This document shows positions 41,724 to 49,114 of a stretch of DNA of 64,000 bases, one piece after another. The notes under the pieces are model-generated. The model made no database searches and was not told the DNA's origin. It saw only the letters and a list, made by a program, of their open reading frames with translations. A program made the translations under genes and the position numbers. Within the stretch, counting starts at the first letter, position 1, and each line of letters begins with the position of its first letter. This DNA is from an uncultured Eubacteriales bacterium (lineage in GTDB: Bacteria > Bacillota > Clostridia > Monoglobales > Monoglobaceae): assembly GCA_958352815.1 (NCBI GenBank), contig CATWQA010000003.1, positions 1 through 64,000 on the forward strand, in the 5' to 3' direction.

Positions 41724-41807
41724 GATTTTCCGTTGGAGTTATTTCCGGCGGGTTAGAGTTTTCAGTATAACGCGAGAGCAAATCGCTCAAATCGGCAACG
41801 GGAAATC
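41724..41807 (+). promoter_or_regulatory. structured 5' leader of leuA, unassigned
   Basis: GATTTTCCGTTG (41724-41735) pairs with CAACGGGAAATC (41796-41807), one G-T pair; from the likely +1 about 8 bp remain. Inside, GTTAT/ATAAC (41738-41742 with 41767-41771) and GAGC/GCTC (41776-41779 with 41785-41788) make a three-way junction. No T-box GGTGG motif and no terminator are seen. It may be a translational regulator of an unlisted kind or simply a stable leader. Confidence 0.4.
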
Positions 41808-41858
41808 CGCTGCCAAATGTGTAATTGTTGCAAATATTTTTGAAAGGAGGAGGTTATC

Positions 41859-43529
41859 ATGAAAAACTTTAACAACTACAAAAAGGGTTATTATATGCCC
41901 CCCGAAAAGTGTTTGAAATGGGTAGAAAAAGACGCTGTCGAAAAAGCGCCTATATGGTGCAGTGTTGATCTTAGGGACGGCAACCAAGCATTGGTGGTGC
42001 CTATGAGCCTGGAAGAAAAGCTGGAGTTTTTTGTTTACCTATGCAAGCTGGGCTTTAAGGAGATTGAAGTTGGTTTTCCTGCCGCCTCCGAAACAGAGTA
42101 TCTCTTTCTTCGCAGGCTCATCGAGGATAAGCTTATCCCCGACGACGTTACCATTCAGGTTTTGACCCAGGCGAGAGAGCATATTATAAAAAAGACCTTT
42201 GAGGCTCTTGACGGCGCAAAGCAGGCCATTGTCCATGTGTACAACTCCACCTCGGTGGCTCAGCGTGAACAGGTGTTCAAGAAGTCCAAGGAAGAAATCA
42301 AGCAGATTGCCGTTGACGGCGCAAAGCTGCTTAAAAAGCTGGCAGACGAGACAGAGGGCAACTTTAGGTTTGAGTACAGCCCGGAGAGCTTTACGGGAAC
42401 CGAGCCGGAGTACGCTCTGGAGGTGTGCAACGCCGTTATCGACGTATGGCAGCCCACTCCGGATAAGAAGGTTATTATCAACCTGCCCGTTACGGTTCAG
42501 ATGTCCCTGCCCCATGTTTACGCAAGCCAGATTGAATACATGAGCGAGAATATGAACTGCCGTGAAAACGTTATTCTCTCCCTGCACCCCCACAACGACA
42601 GGGGCACAGGCGTTGCGGATACCGAGCTGGGTCTCCTGGCAGGGGCTGACCGTGTTGAGGGAACCCTGTTCGGAAACGGCGAGAGAACAGGTAATGTTGA
42701 CGTTGTTACCCTGGCTCTTAATATGTACGTGCACGGGGTTGACCCGGGTCTTGACTTTTCAAATATGCCCGAGGTTGTTTCCACCTACGAGCGTCTCACA
42801 GGCATGAGCGTGGATCCCCGCCAGCCCTACGGCGGAAAGCTGGTGTTTGCCGCATTCTCCGGCTCTCATCAGGACGCCATTGCAAAGGGCATGAAATACA
42901 GAAAAGATAATGACTGCAAATACTGGACTGTCCCCTATCTGCCTCTTGACCCCAAGGATTTGGGCAGAGAGTACGAGGGCGACGTTATCCGTATCAACAG
43001 CCAGTCCGGTAAGGGCGGTATCGGTTATCTTATGGAACAGCGGTTCGGCTTTAACATTCCCAAGAAAATGCGGGAGGACTTCGGCTATATTGTAAAGGGT
43101 GTTTCCGACCATCTTCACAAGGAGCTGCAGCCCGATGAGATATTTAATATCTTTAAGGATACATATGTTAACATTGAAGAACCAATGAAGATGACAGAAG
43201 CGCACTTTGAACAAAAGGACGGCATTATCGCCCATGTGACCGTTGAAAGGGACGGGGAGACAACCGTTCTCACCGGAAAGGGAAACGGCCGTCTGGACGC
43301 TTCCACCAACGCTTTTGAAGAGGTAATGATGGGCAAATACACCATTGAAACCTATGAGGAGCATGCCATCAGCACAGGCTCCAACTCAAAGGCGTGCGCA
43401 TACATCGGTCTTTCCGACGCGTACGGACACACGACCTGGGGCGTTGGTATTCACGATGATATTATTAACGCTTCGATTATCGCCTTGGTCAGCGCTATCA
43501 ACCGCACTGTGGATAAGCGGAGAAAATAG
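41859..43529 (+). CDS. leuA: 2-isopropylmalate synthase (LeuA type 2)
   Basis: 556 residues. Catalytic barrel motifs SVDLRDGNQAL (about 35-45), LHPHNDRGTGVADTE and FGNGERTGNVD; the C-terminal third (about 430-556) is the LeuA allosteric domain that senses leucine. It condenses acetyl-CoA with 2-oxoisovalerate, committing carbon to leucine. AAAGGAGGAGG precedes the ATG. It stands alone; leuBCD are not in the window. The leader just upstream may regulate it. Confidence 0.95.
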   Translation: MKNFNNYKKGYYMPPEKCLKWVEKDAVEKAPIWCSVDLRDGNQALVVPMSLEEKLEFFVYLCKLGFKEIEVGFPAASETEYLFLRRLIEDKLIPDDVTIQVLTQAREHIIKKTFEALDGAKQAIVHVYNSTSVAQREQVFKKSKEEIKQIAVDGAKLLKKLADETEGNFRFEYSPESFTGTEPEYALEVCNAVIDVWQPTPDKKVIINLPVTVQMSLPHVYASQIEYMSENMNCRENVILSLHPHNDRGTGVADTELGLLAGADRVEGTLFGNGERTGNVDVVTLALNMYVHGVDPGLDFSNMPEVVSTYERLTGMSVDPRQPYGGKLVFAAFSGSHQDAIAKGMKYRKDNDCKYWTVPYLPLDPKDLGREYEGDVIRINSQSGKGGIGYLMEQRFGFNIPKKMREDFGYIVKGVSDHLHKELQPDEIFNIFKDTYVNIEEPMKMTEAHFEQKDGIIAHVTVERDGETTVLTGKGNGRLDASTNAFEEVMMGKYTIETYEEHAISTGSNSKACAYIGLSDAYGHTTWGVGIHDDIINASIIALVSAINRTVDKRRK

Positions 43530-43554
43530 TTTGAAATTTTAGGAGTTGAGATAT

Positions 43555-46065
43555 ATGAAGAGAATAGTGGCTTTACTTTTAACGGCTGCTTTGTGCTTAT
43601 TTATCTCGGCTCCTTTTTCTGTGCTTGCGGACAGCGAGTACCCCGAAACGACGGAAAGTGCTTCCCCGGCGGACGCTCTTCCCACCGCACCCACGGATTT
43701 GGTAACCCGCGCTCAGGCCGTCTATATCTTAATCGACGGGCTGGGGGACGAGATGAAAGCCGTTATGCCCGCCGACCTGTCAGTCTTTGGGGATTACGGC
43801 GACATTGATCCAATGTACTACCGCTGTCTGGGGTTGGCTGTGTCTCTGGGAGCTCTGAACGGCTCCGACAACGGAATGCTTTTGCCTAACGAGTATATTA
43901 CAAGAGTGGAAAGCTTCGCCATCGTCAGCCGTATACTGTCACAGGAAGACCTTCCCGACAACATGGGGGCAGGGGAGCAAATGTTCTCCGACGTCCCCGA
44001 TTGGGCATACGGCGACATTTCCCGTCTGAAAGACGCCGGGCTTATATTAGGCTACGGCGACGGAACCATGGGCGCAGAGGACTATATTACCTATGAACAG
44101 ATCAGCCTCCTTTATGAAAGACTGGTCGGCTTTAGGGAGTCGCTGCCCTCAAACAGTCTTTATAAAACGGATTACTACGAATACGTAAACGAGGAATGGA
44201 TCTCGGAAACCCGCTTGCCTGACGGATATGCCAAGTGGTCAAATATTGAGCAGCTTTCCCAGAACAACGCCTACAGAATTCAAACCATAATCGGCGATAT
44301 TATTACAAATTACTATGTGGGCAACGTCCCCGAGAAAAACAGCAACGAACAAAAAATCGTTGATATATATCGCGCCGCAGCCAACGAGAAATATCGGGAG
44401 GAGGTAGGAATTTCCCCAATAAAGCCCTACCTCGACCTAATCGACAGCGCGGAAAACATATCGGATTTAACAGACGTTATGGCAACTCTCGAAAAGGACG
44501 GCTTCCATTCCCTTATTCCCATAAAGGTGAATGTTGACTTCAGCGACTCTACCAAGTATACAGTGTCCTTTGAGACCTGCTATACAGGCATTGAGCCGGG
44601 AGTTATTAAAAACGGCGGCTATGAGAAAATCGAACAGGCGTACCGAGACTATATCCAGACCCTGTTTATTGCAAGCGGACAGTCGGTTGCGGAAGCCACG
44701 AACAACGCCCGCTCTGTTTCCAGATTTTGCATAAAGCTGGCAGAGGCGACCATGGACGAAGCACAGTGGGACAATCCTGCCGAAATATATAATGTGTACA
44801 CGCCAAAGGAGCTTCGGGATTTGTTCTCCGGAATTAATATTTCAAGCTACCTTGCGTCTCTGGGATATGAGATAAGCGATAACATTGTGGTGTATGACAA
44901 AAATCTTGCTTCGACTATAAATTCTTATCTTAAAAGAAGCAATCTCAAGCTGCTTAAATTATACCTTAAAGCGGCGGTTTTGGACTGCTCCGCCCTATAT
45001 CTGAACTCACAAATGTTCAATGCATATCAGAACTATATTAATACAATAAGCGGAGTTACCACAAAGGTTTCCTCGGGAGCCTATGCCGTTAAAATTACCC
45101 AGTCGATTATGGGCATGGAAATCGGGGAAGAATATATTGAGAGATATTTTTCACCTGCCTCCAAAAAGGAAATCGAGGATCTGGCTTCCATTATTATTAA
45201 AACCTTTGAAAACAGAATTGACAACCTTGATTGGCTGGGAGCGGAGACCAAGGAGGTGGCAAAGGAAAAACTGGAAGCAATTTCAATCAGGATAGGTTAT
45301 CCCGATTACCTTGTAGGGTACATCAACAAGGAGTTTACCGTTCGCAGCATTGACGACGGCGGAAGCCTTATGGAATATATAATCGACTACAACCGGTATC
45401 TCAATAATCAGAACACATTTTTGATTAATAACAAGGTTCCGGTGGACAGAGACGGCTGGAGCATGACTCCTCAGTCGGTTAACGCCTACTACGACAGGGT
45501 TAAAAACTGTATAGTTATTCCTGCGGGCATTCTCCAAGCGCCCTACTACAGTCCAAACGCCAGCTTTGAGACCAACTTAGGGGGCATAGGCAGCGTTATA
45601 GCCCACGAGATTACCCACGCTTTTGACAATGTGGGCTCTCAGTTTGACAAGAACGGCAATCTAAACGACTGGTGGACGTCGGAGGACTACACCGCCTTTA
45701 ATCAGATTTGCAGAAAATTCATAGCTGAGTATGACAAGCTCGAGGTTATGAACGGCAGGTTTGTGAACGGGCGGCTGACCCTAAGCGAGAACATTGCCGA
45801 CATTGGCGGCATGGCGTGTATACTGGACATTGCGGGAAAAGACAATCCTAATCTTGACGAGCTGTTTAAGACATATGCCAGAACATTCCGCACCGTCTGC
45901 ACCGACGAATATGCCGAAATGCTCCTTGCCACCGATGAGCACTCGCCCAACAAAGTCAGGGTTAACATGGTGCTGTCTAACTTCGAGGAGTTTTTAGATT
46001 TGTATCATATTCAGCTGGGCGACAAAATGTACAGAGGGGCTGCAGACCGACTTGTCATATGGTGA
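43555..46065 (+). CDS. SLH-domain M13 family metallopeptidase
   Basis: 836 residues, exported. Signal peptide (about 1-25, ending SVLADS), then two to three degenerate S-layer homology repeats (about 40-205: TRAQAVYILIDGL, ITRVESFAIVSRIL, FSDVPDWAYGDISRLKDAGLILGYGDGTMG), and a full M13 (neprilysin-like) peptidase. Zinc site H684-E-I-T-H688 with the third ligand E745 in ENIADIGG; NAYYDRVKNCIVIPAGIL is the substrate-binding stretch. Neprilysins cut short peptides; SLH repeats would hold this one on the cell wall. The ATG at 43555 has AGGAG 9 bases upstream. It may belong with leuA only by proximity (25-base gap). Confidence 0.9.
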   Translation: MKRIVALLLTAALCLFISAPFSVLADSEYPETTESASPADALPTAPTDLVTRAQAVYILIDGLGDEMKAVMPADLSVFGDYGDIDPMYYRCLGLAVSLGALNGSDNGMLLPNEYITRVESFAIVSRILSQEDLPDNMGAGEQMFSDVPDWAYGDISRLKDAGLILGYGDGTMGAEDYITYEQISLLYERLVGFRESLPSNSLYKTDYYEYVNEEWISETRLPDGYAKWSNIEQLSQNNAYRIQTIIGDIITNYYVGNVPEKNSNEQKIVDIYRAAANEKYREEVGISPIKPYLDLIDSAENISDLTDVMATLEKDGFHSLIPIKVNVDFSDSTKYTVSFETCYTGIEPGVIKNGGYEKIEQAYRDYIQTLFIASGQSVAEATNNARSVSRFCIKLAEATMDEAQWDNPAEIYNVYTPKELRDLFSGINISSYLASLGYEISDNIVVYDKNLASTINSYLKRSNLKLLKLYLKAAVLDCSALYLNSQMFNAYQNYINTISGVTTKVSSGAYAVKITQSIMGMEIGEEYIERYFSPASKKEIEDLASIIIKTFENRIDNLDWLGAETKEVAKEKLEAISIRIGYPDYLVGYINKEFTVRSIDDGGSLMEYIIDYNRYLNNQNTFLINNKVPVDRDGWSMTPQSVNAYYDRVKNCIVIPAGILQAPYYSPNASFETNLGGIGSVIAHEITHAFDNVGSQFDKNGNLNDWWTSEDYTAFNQICRKFIAEYDKLEVMNGRFVNGRLTLSENIADIGGMACILDIAGKDNPNLDELFKTYARTFRTVCTDEYAEMLLATDEHSPNKVRVNMVLSNFEEFLDLYHIQLGDKMYRGAADRLVIW

Positions 46066-46085
46066 TTAAACAAAAAAAATACTCA

Positions 46086-46113
46086 TTCAGCGGCGGCGAA
46101 ATCTGCCGCTGAA
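46086..46113. terminator. hairpin after the M13 peptidase gene
   Basis: TTCAGCGGC and GCCGCTGAA form a 9-bp stem. On the plus strand it is followed only by ACTTTAAC; the long A-run before it would give T's on the minus strand. Weak termination of the peptidase transcript is likely. Confidence 0.4.
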
Positions 46114-46138
46114 ACTTTAACGGAAAGTGGGAAAAATC

Positions 46139-46993
46139 TTGAGATCTAACAAAACAAAAGGCATGATGTGCATAATAATATCGGCATTCTGCTTCGCAAT
46201 TATGAATACCTTTGTGCGGCTGGCAGGAGACTTGCCGTCTATACAAAAGAGTTTTTTCAGGAACTTTGTAGCCCTGATTTTTGCAGCGGCAATGCTGCTG
46301 CGCACCGAGGAAAAGTTCAGCTTTGACAGGAAGAATTTGCCCTATCTGCTGCTGAGAGCGTTTTTCGGAACTATGGGCATACTGGGCAATTTTTACGCCA
46401 TAGACCACCTTGTCCTGGCGGACGCCTCCATGCTTAACAAGCTGTCCCCCTTTTTCGCCATATTATTCTCATACTTTATTCTGAGGGAAAAGACAAGTCC
46501 GGGTCAAGCTATAGCTGTGGTAATAGCCTTTATCGGAGCCCTCTTTATCATAAAGCCCACCGGGGTCAGCTTTAACGCAGCAAGCCTTGTGGGAGTTATG
46601 GGAGGCATGGGCGCAGGCATAGCCTATACAATGGTGCGCCTGCTGGGTAAGCGAGGAGAAAGAGGTCCCTTTATTGTATTCTTCTTCTCCGCCTTTTCCT
46701 GTGTGGCAACCCTGCCCTTTCTGATTTTCGACTTTCACCCTATGGAGTGGTGGCAGCTCTTATGCCTGCTCGGCGCAGGGCTTGCGGCAACAGGCGGCCA
46801 GTTCTCCATAACCGCGGCGTATTCCTTTGCCCCTGCCAAGGAGATCTCGGTTTTTGACTACACCCAGATTATCTTTGCGGCGGCGCTGGGCTTTATATTT
46901 TTCGGGGAGCTGCCCGATGGGTACAGCTTAATCGGATATGTTATAATCATTGCCGTTTCCGTCCGCATGTTTTTAACAGGTAGAAAGCAATAG
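46139..46993 (+). CDS. EamA/DMT family transporter
   Basis: About 284 residues with ten membrane helices in two EamA repeats (first SAFCFAIMNTFVRLAGDLPS..., second from about GVMGGMGAGIAYTMVRLLG). Motifs SFFRNFVALIFA and ADASMLNKLSPFFAILFSYFILREK are typical of the DMT superfamily; substrate unknown. The start is not certain: TTG at 46139 (LRSNKTKGMM) has a short GGA at usual distance, while a GTG at 46127 in frame has no visible RBS. Confidence 0.85.
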   Translation: MRSNKTKGMMCIIISAFCFAIMNTFVRLAGDLPSIQKSFFRNFVALIFAAAMLLRTEEKFSFDRKNLPYLLLRAFFGTMGILGNFYAIDHLVLADASMLNKLSPFFAILFSYFILREKTSPGQAIAVVIAFIGALFIIKPTGVSFNAASLVGVMGGMGAGIAYTMVRLLGKRGERGPFIVFFFSAFSCVATLPFLIFDFHPMEWWQLLCLLGAGLAATGGQFSITAAYSFAPAKEISVFDYTQIIFAAALGFIFFGELPDGYSLIGYVIIIAVSVRMFLTGRKQ

Positions 46994-47034
46994 TCCAAAG
47001 TTGTTAATTTATGGTGAAAATCAGCAAATTGCCG

Positions 47035-47063
47035 TTGACTTTGTTAAAATGTTATGATAAAAT
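47035..47063 (+). promoter_or_regulatory. nrdR promoter
   Basis: TTGACT (47035-47040), 17-bp spacer, TAAAAT (47058-47063); AAGGAGG follows just before the ATG at 47094. Confidence 0.6.
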
Positions 47064-47093
47064 TTGTTTATTGAGAGATAAGGAGGCCTGTAT

Positions 47094-47552
47094 ATGCGTT
47101 GCATGTATTGCGGATACACAGACAGCAAGGTGGTGGACTCCCGTTCCACCGATGACGGAAGCTCTATCAGGCGCAGACGTGAATGCCTGAAATGCGGCAA
47201 ACGCTTCACTACCTACGAAAAGGTTGAAAGCGTGCCCATTATAGTTGTTAAAAAGGATAAGTCACGGCAGAGCTTTGACCGAGACAAGCTGGAGAGAGGT
47301 ATTTTAAACGCCTGTGCCAGCCGTCCTGTTCCCCTCCAAACCATAGATTCCATGATATCGGAGATTGAGGCGTCTCTCCACAACACCCTCCAGCGGGAGG
47401 TTTCCAGCGAGAAGATAGGTGAAATGGTTATGGAACGCCTGCGGGACATTGACGAGGTTGCCTATGTGCGGTTCGCGTCGGTCTACAAGCAGTTTAAGGA
47501 CATTGAAACATTTCAGATGGAGCTTAAAAAGCTCACCGATGAGAAAAATTAG
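47094..47552 (+). CDS. nrdR: transcriptional repressor NrdR
   Basis: 152 residues, family length. Zinc ribbon with C3, C6, C31, C34 (MRCMYCGYTD ... CLKCGKRFTTYE), then an ATP-cone domain (about 49-139, VKKDKSRQSFDRDKLERGI). It senses ATP/dATP and represses ribonucleotide reductase genes at NrdR boxes; no nrd genes are in this window. Confidence 0.96.
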   Translation: MRCMYCGYTDSKVVDSRSTDDGSSIRRRRECLKCGKRFTTYEKVESVPIIVVKKDKSRQSFDRDKLERGILNACASRPVPLQTIDSMISEIEASLHNTLQREVSSEKIGEMVMERLRDIDEVAYVRFASVYKQFKDIETFQMELKKLTDEKN

Positions 47553-47626
47553 TAATGAGCAATAAACTTCTACAATATTTTGGAATATTCTATAAAAATT
47601 TATGTCAATAATTCTTTGATTTTTTG

Positions 47627-47708
47627 TTGACAAAACAGAGTAAAGGTTGTATAATAATAAAAGAAGCAAAGGCGCTTACCTTTTTTTGAGGTGGGCGCCT
47701 TTGTTTTT
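47627..47708 (+). ncRNA. promoter feeding a terminator hairpin: possible ~45-nt transcript
   Basis: A near-ideal promoter TTGACA (47627-47632), 17-bp spacer, TATAAT (47650-47655) is followed by a strong hairpin AAAGGCGCTTACC / GGTGGGCGCCTTT (47668-47702) and GTTTTT. Transcription from about 47661 would end near 47708. No open frame lies between and the next gene is on the other strand. Confidence 0.4.
47668..47708 (+). terminator. intrinsic terminator downstream of nrdR
   Basis: Thirteen-base arms 47668-47680 and 47690-47702 with a T-rich loop, then GTTTTT. It could also end nrdR read-through. Confidence 0.75.
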
Positions 47709-47848
47709 CGGCCGTTTGCGGTTTTCCCGGTTCTCAATACCGCTAATGAGAACAAATAAAAAAGTATATATTATTATATACACTTTCTCCTTTACAAAAC
47801 AATTACCAAACAAATATGTGCCCTGCAAACGGTCGTCCCCTTAAAACA

Positions 47849-47876
47849 AATCGGACAGAATTACTTCTGTCCGATT
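47849..47876 (-). terminator. terminator of the polysaccharide deacetylase gene
   Basis: AATCGGACAGAA-ttac-TTCTGTCCGATT, a perfect 12-bp stem just after the deacetylase stop. T-rich on both sides (TTTG on plus, TGTTTT on minus), so it may act in both directions. Confidence 0.75.
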
Positions 47877-47889
47877 TTTGCTTTGCATG

Positions 47890-48696
47890 TTACCCAAACA
47901 ATCTGTGCTTCAGCTTAAACGCTTCCCGTACAATTCTGCGCTGGGAATACGTTTTCAGCGCCATTACATATGACTCCAAGGTCGTATTTCTGAAAACGCC
48001 GCCTCGGGAAATCTCATATGTATTATCTTTTGAATACTGATTTGTATCAATGGCATAAGCATATGTGAAATATCTCTTTGTTGCCTCCAAAACCGTGTCG
48101 TTAAAATATCCGCCGGGGTAGGAAATCGCCGTAACGTTCTTCCCCGTGACTTTCGCCAGCGCAGCGCAGGACTCACGGTATTCGGCGTCCACGGTTGCCG
48201 TATCCTGAGACGTTAAGTCAACGTGATGGGCGGTGTGGCTCTGGATACTGACCAGGCCGCTGTCCACCATCTCCCTTATCTGCTCCGAGCTCAAATATCC
48301 GTCGGTATCAACAAACGATGCGACAACAAAAATTGTAGCTTTCAGGTTAAACCGTTTGAGCAGCGGAAACAACTCAATATAATTATCCTCATACCCATCG
48401 TCAAAGGTGAGTATAACCGGCTTTGAAACCTCATACGCCTCTGCGTACTCCTCGGCGAACAGAGTGGTGTACCCATTATCAACAAGGTACTGAAACTGCT
48501 CCTCCAGCTGAGCCGGGCGGCAGTACAAATTTTCATCTCCGCCCCGGGGCTCATCGGCAACACAGTGGTACATAAACACAGGTATTCCCGGCTCCACACA
48601 ATAAGGAACCAGGAACACCGCCAAGAGAACAACGATTACCGCAACAAACAGTATCTTCCGCCGTCTCCTGTTCTTTCTCAATCTAAACCTATTCAT
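47890..48696 (-). CDS. membrane-anchored polysaccharide deacetylase
   Basis: 268 residues. Very basic N-terminus and one membrane helix (about 15-33), then a NodB-type domain: VPVFMYHCV-like start (IPVFMYHCVADEP), catalytic TFDDGYEDN (D99, D100), metal-binding SHTAHH (H154, H158) and ISYPGGYFND. It would remove N-acetyl groups from peptidoglycan or another surface glycan outside the cell. Single gene ended by the hairpin at 47849-47876. Confidence 0.92.
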   Translation of the reverse strand: MNRFRLRKNRRRRKILFVAVIVVLLAVFLVPYCVEPGIPVFMYHCVADEPRGGDENLYCRPAQLEEQFQYLVDNGYTTLFAEEYAEAYEVSKPVILTFDDGYEDNYIELFPLLKRFNLKATIFVVASFVDTDGYLSSEQIREMVDSGLVSIQSHTAHHVDLTSQDTATVDAEYRESCAALAKVTGKNVTAISYPGGYFNDTVLEATKRYFTYAYAIDTNQYSKDNTYEISRGGVFRNTTLESYVMALKTYSQRRIVREAFKLKHRLFG

Positions 48697-48737
48697 AAAA
48701 ACCCCATTTACCTTAAAGTAAAAATTCTCACTACTGC

Positions 48738-48808
48738 GTAAATACTAAAACCCTACTTTATACTATACCCATGTAATTTTATTTATATTTGATAGTTTGG
48801 CAAATCGC
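48738..48808 (-). repeat. 73-bp AT-rich dispersed repeat, copy 4
   Basis: GTAAATACTAAAACCCTAC ... ATTTATATTTGATAG; the right end differs (TTTGGCAAATCGCC instead of TATAACCTGTCGCC), suggesting recombination with another repeat. Confidence 0.65.
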
Positions 48809-48987
48809 CCGCCCCGTTGCGCTTGCCGCTCTCCTCCCCAAGCGCCGGGGCGGGCAGTGCTCCCGAAAAATCAAAGATTTTTTGGGAAAGAGGAGCACAT
48901 GCCTGTAAAAGCGAAGCTCTGCCGAACAGGCATTGCGAGCGGAAAAGGCATAGTGCGACGAGGGGCGTTGCCCCAAACCCCGGAAAA

Positions 48988-49080
48988 TTTTGATAAAGGC
49001 TTTGGCGTCATTGCCGCCGCGGCTTGGTATGGCGGAATATGGGCTCGGCAATGGTTTCAAAGGCAAAGCCTTTATCAAAA
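48988..49080 (-). repeat. 93-bp terminal-inverted-repeat element, copy 5
   Basis: Exactly 93 bp, same orientation as copy 3, ending 34 bp from the leuS stop codon. Confidence 0.85.
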
Positions 49081-49114
49081 TAGACGGGTACATATAAAGT
49101 AATGTTACACAGTA

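Larger units (their letters stand above)
48697..49114. other. intergenic repeat island downstream of leuS
   Basis: A 73-bp AT-rich repeat (48738-48808), a GC-rich block with GGGCAGTGCTCCCGAAAAATC (about 48851), a half GC-rich hairpin GGGGCGTTGCCCC (48963-48975) and a 93-bp element (48988-49080). No gene is seen. Confidence 0.6.

Noticed and set aside
41640..41858. T-box riboswitch upstream of leuA
   Set aside because: The conserved T-box sequence with GGTGG and the terminator/antiterminator pair are absent.
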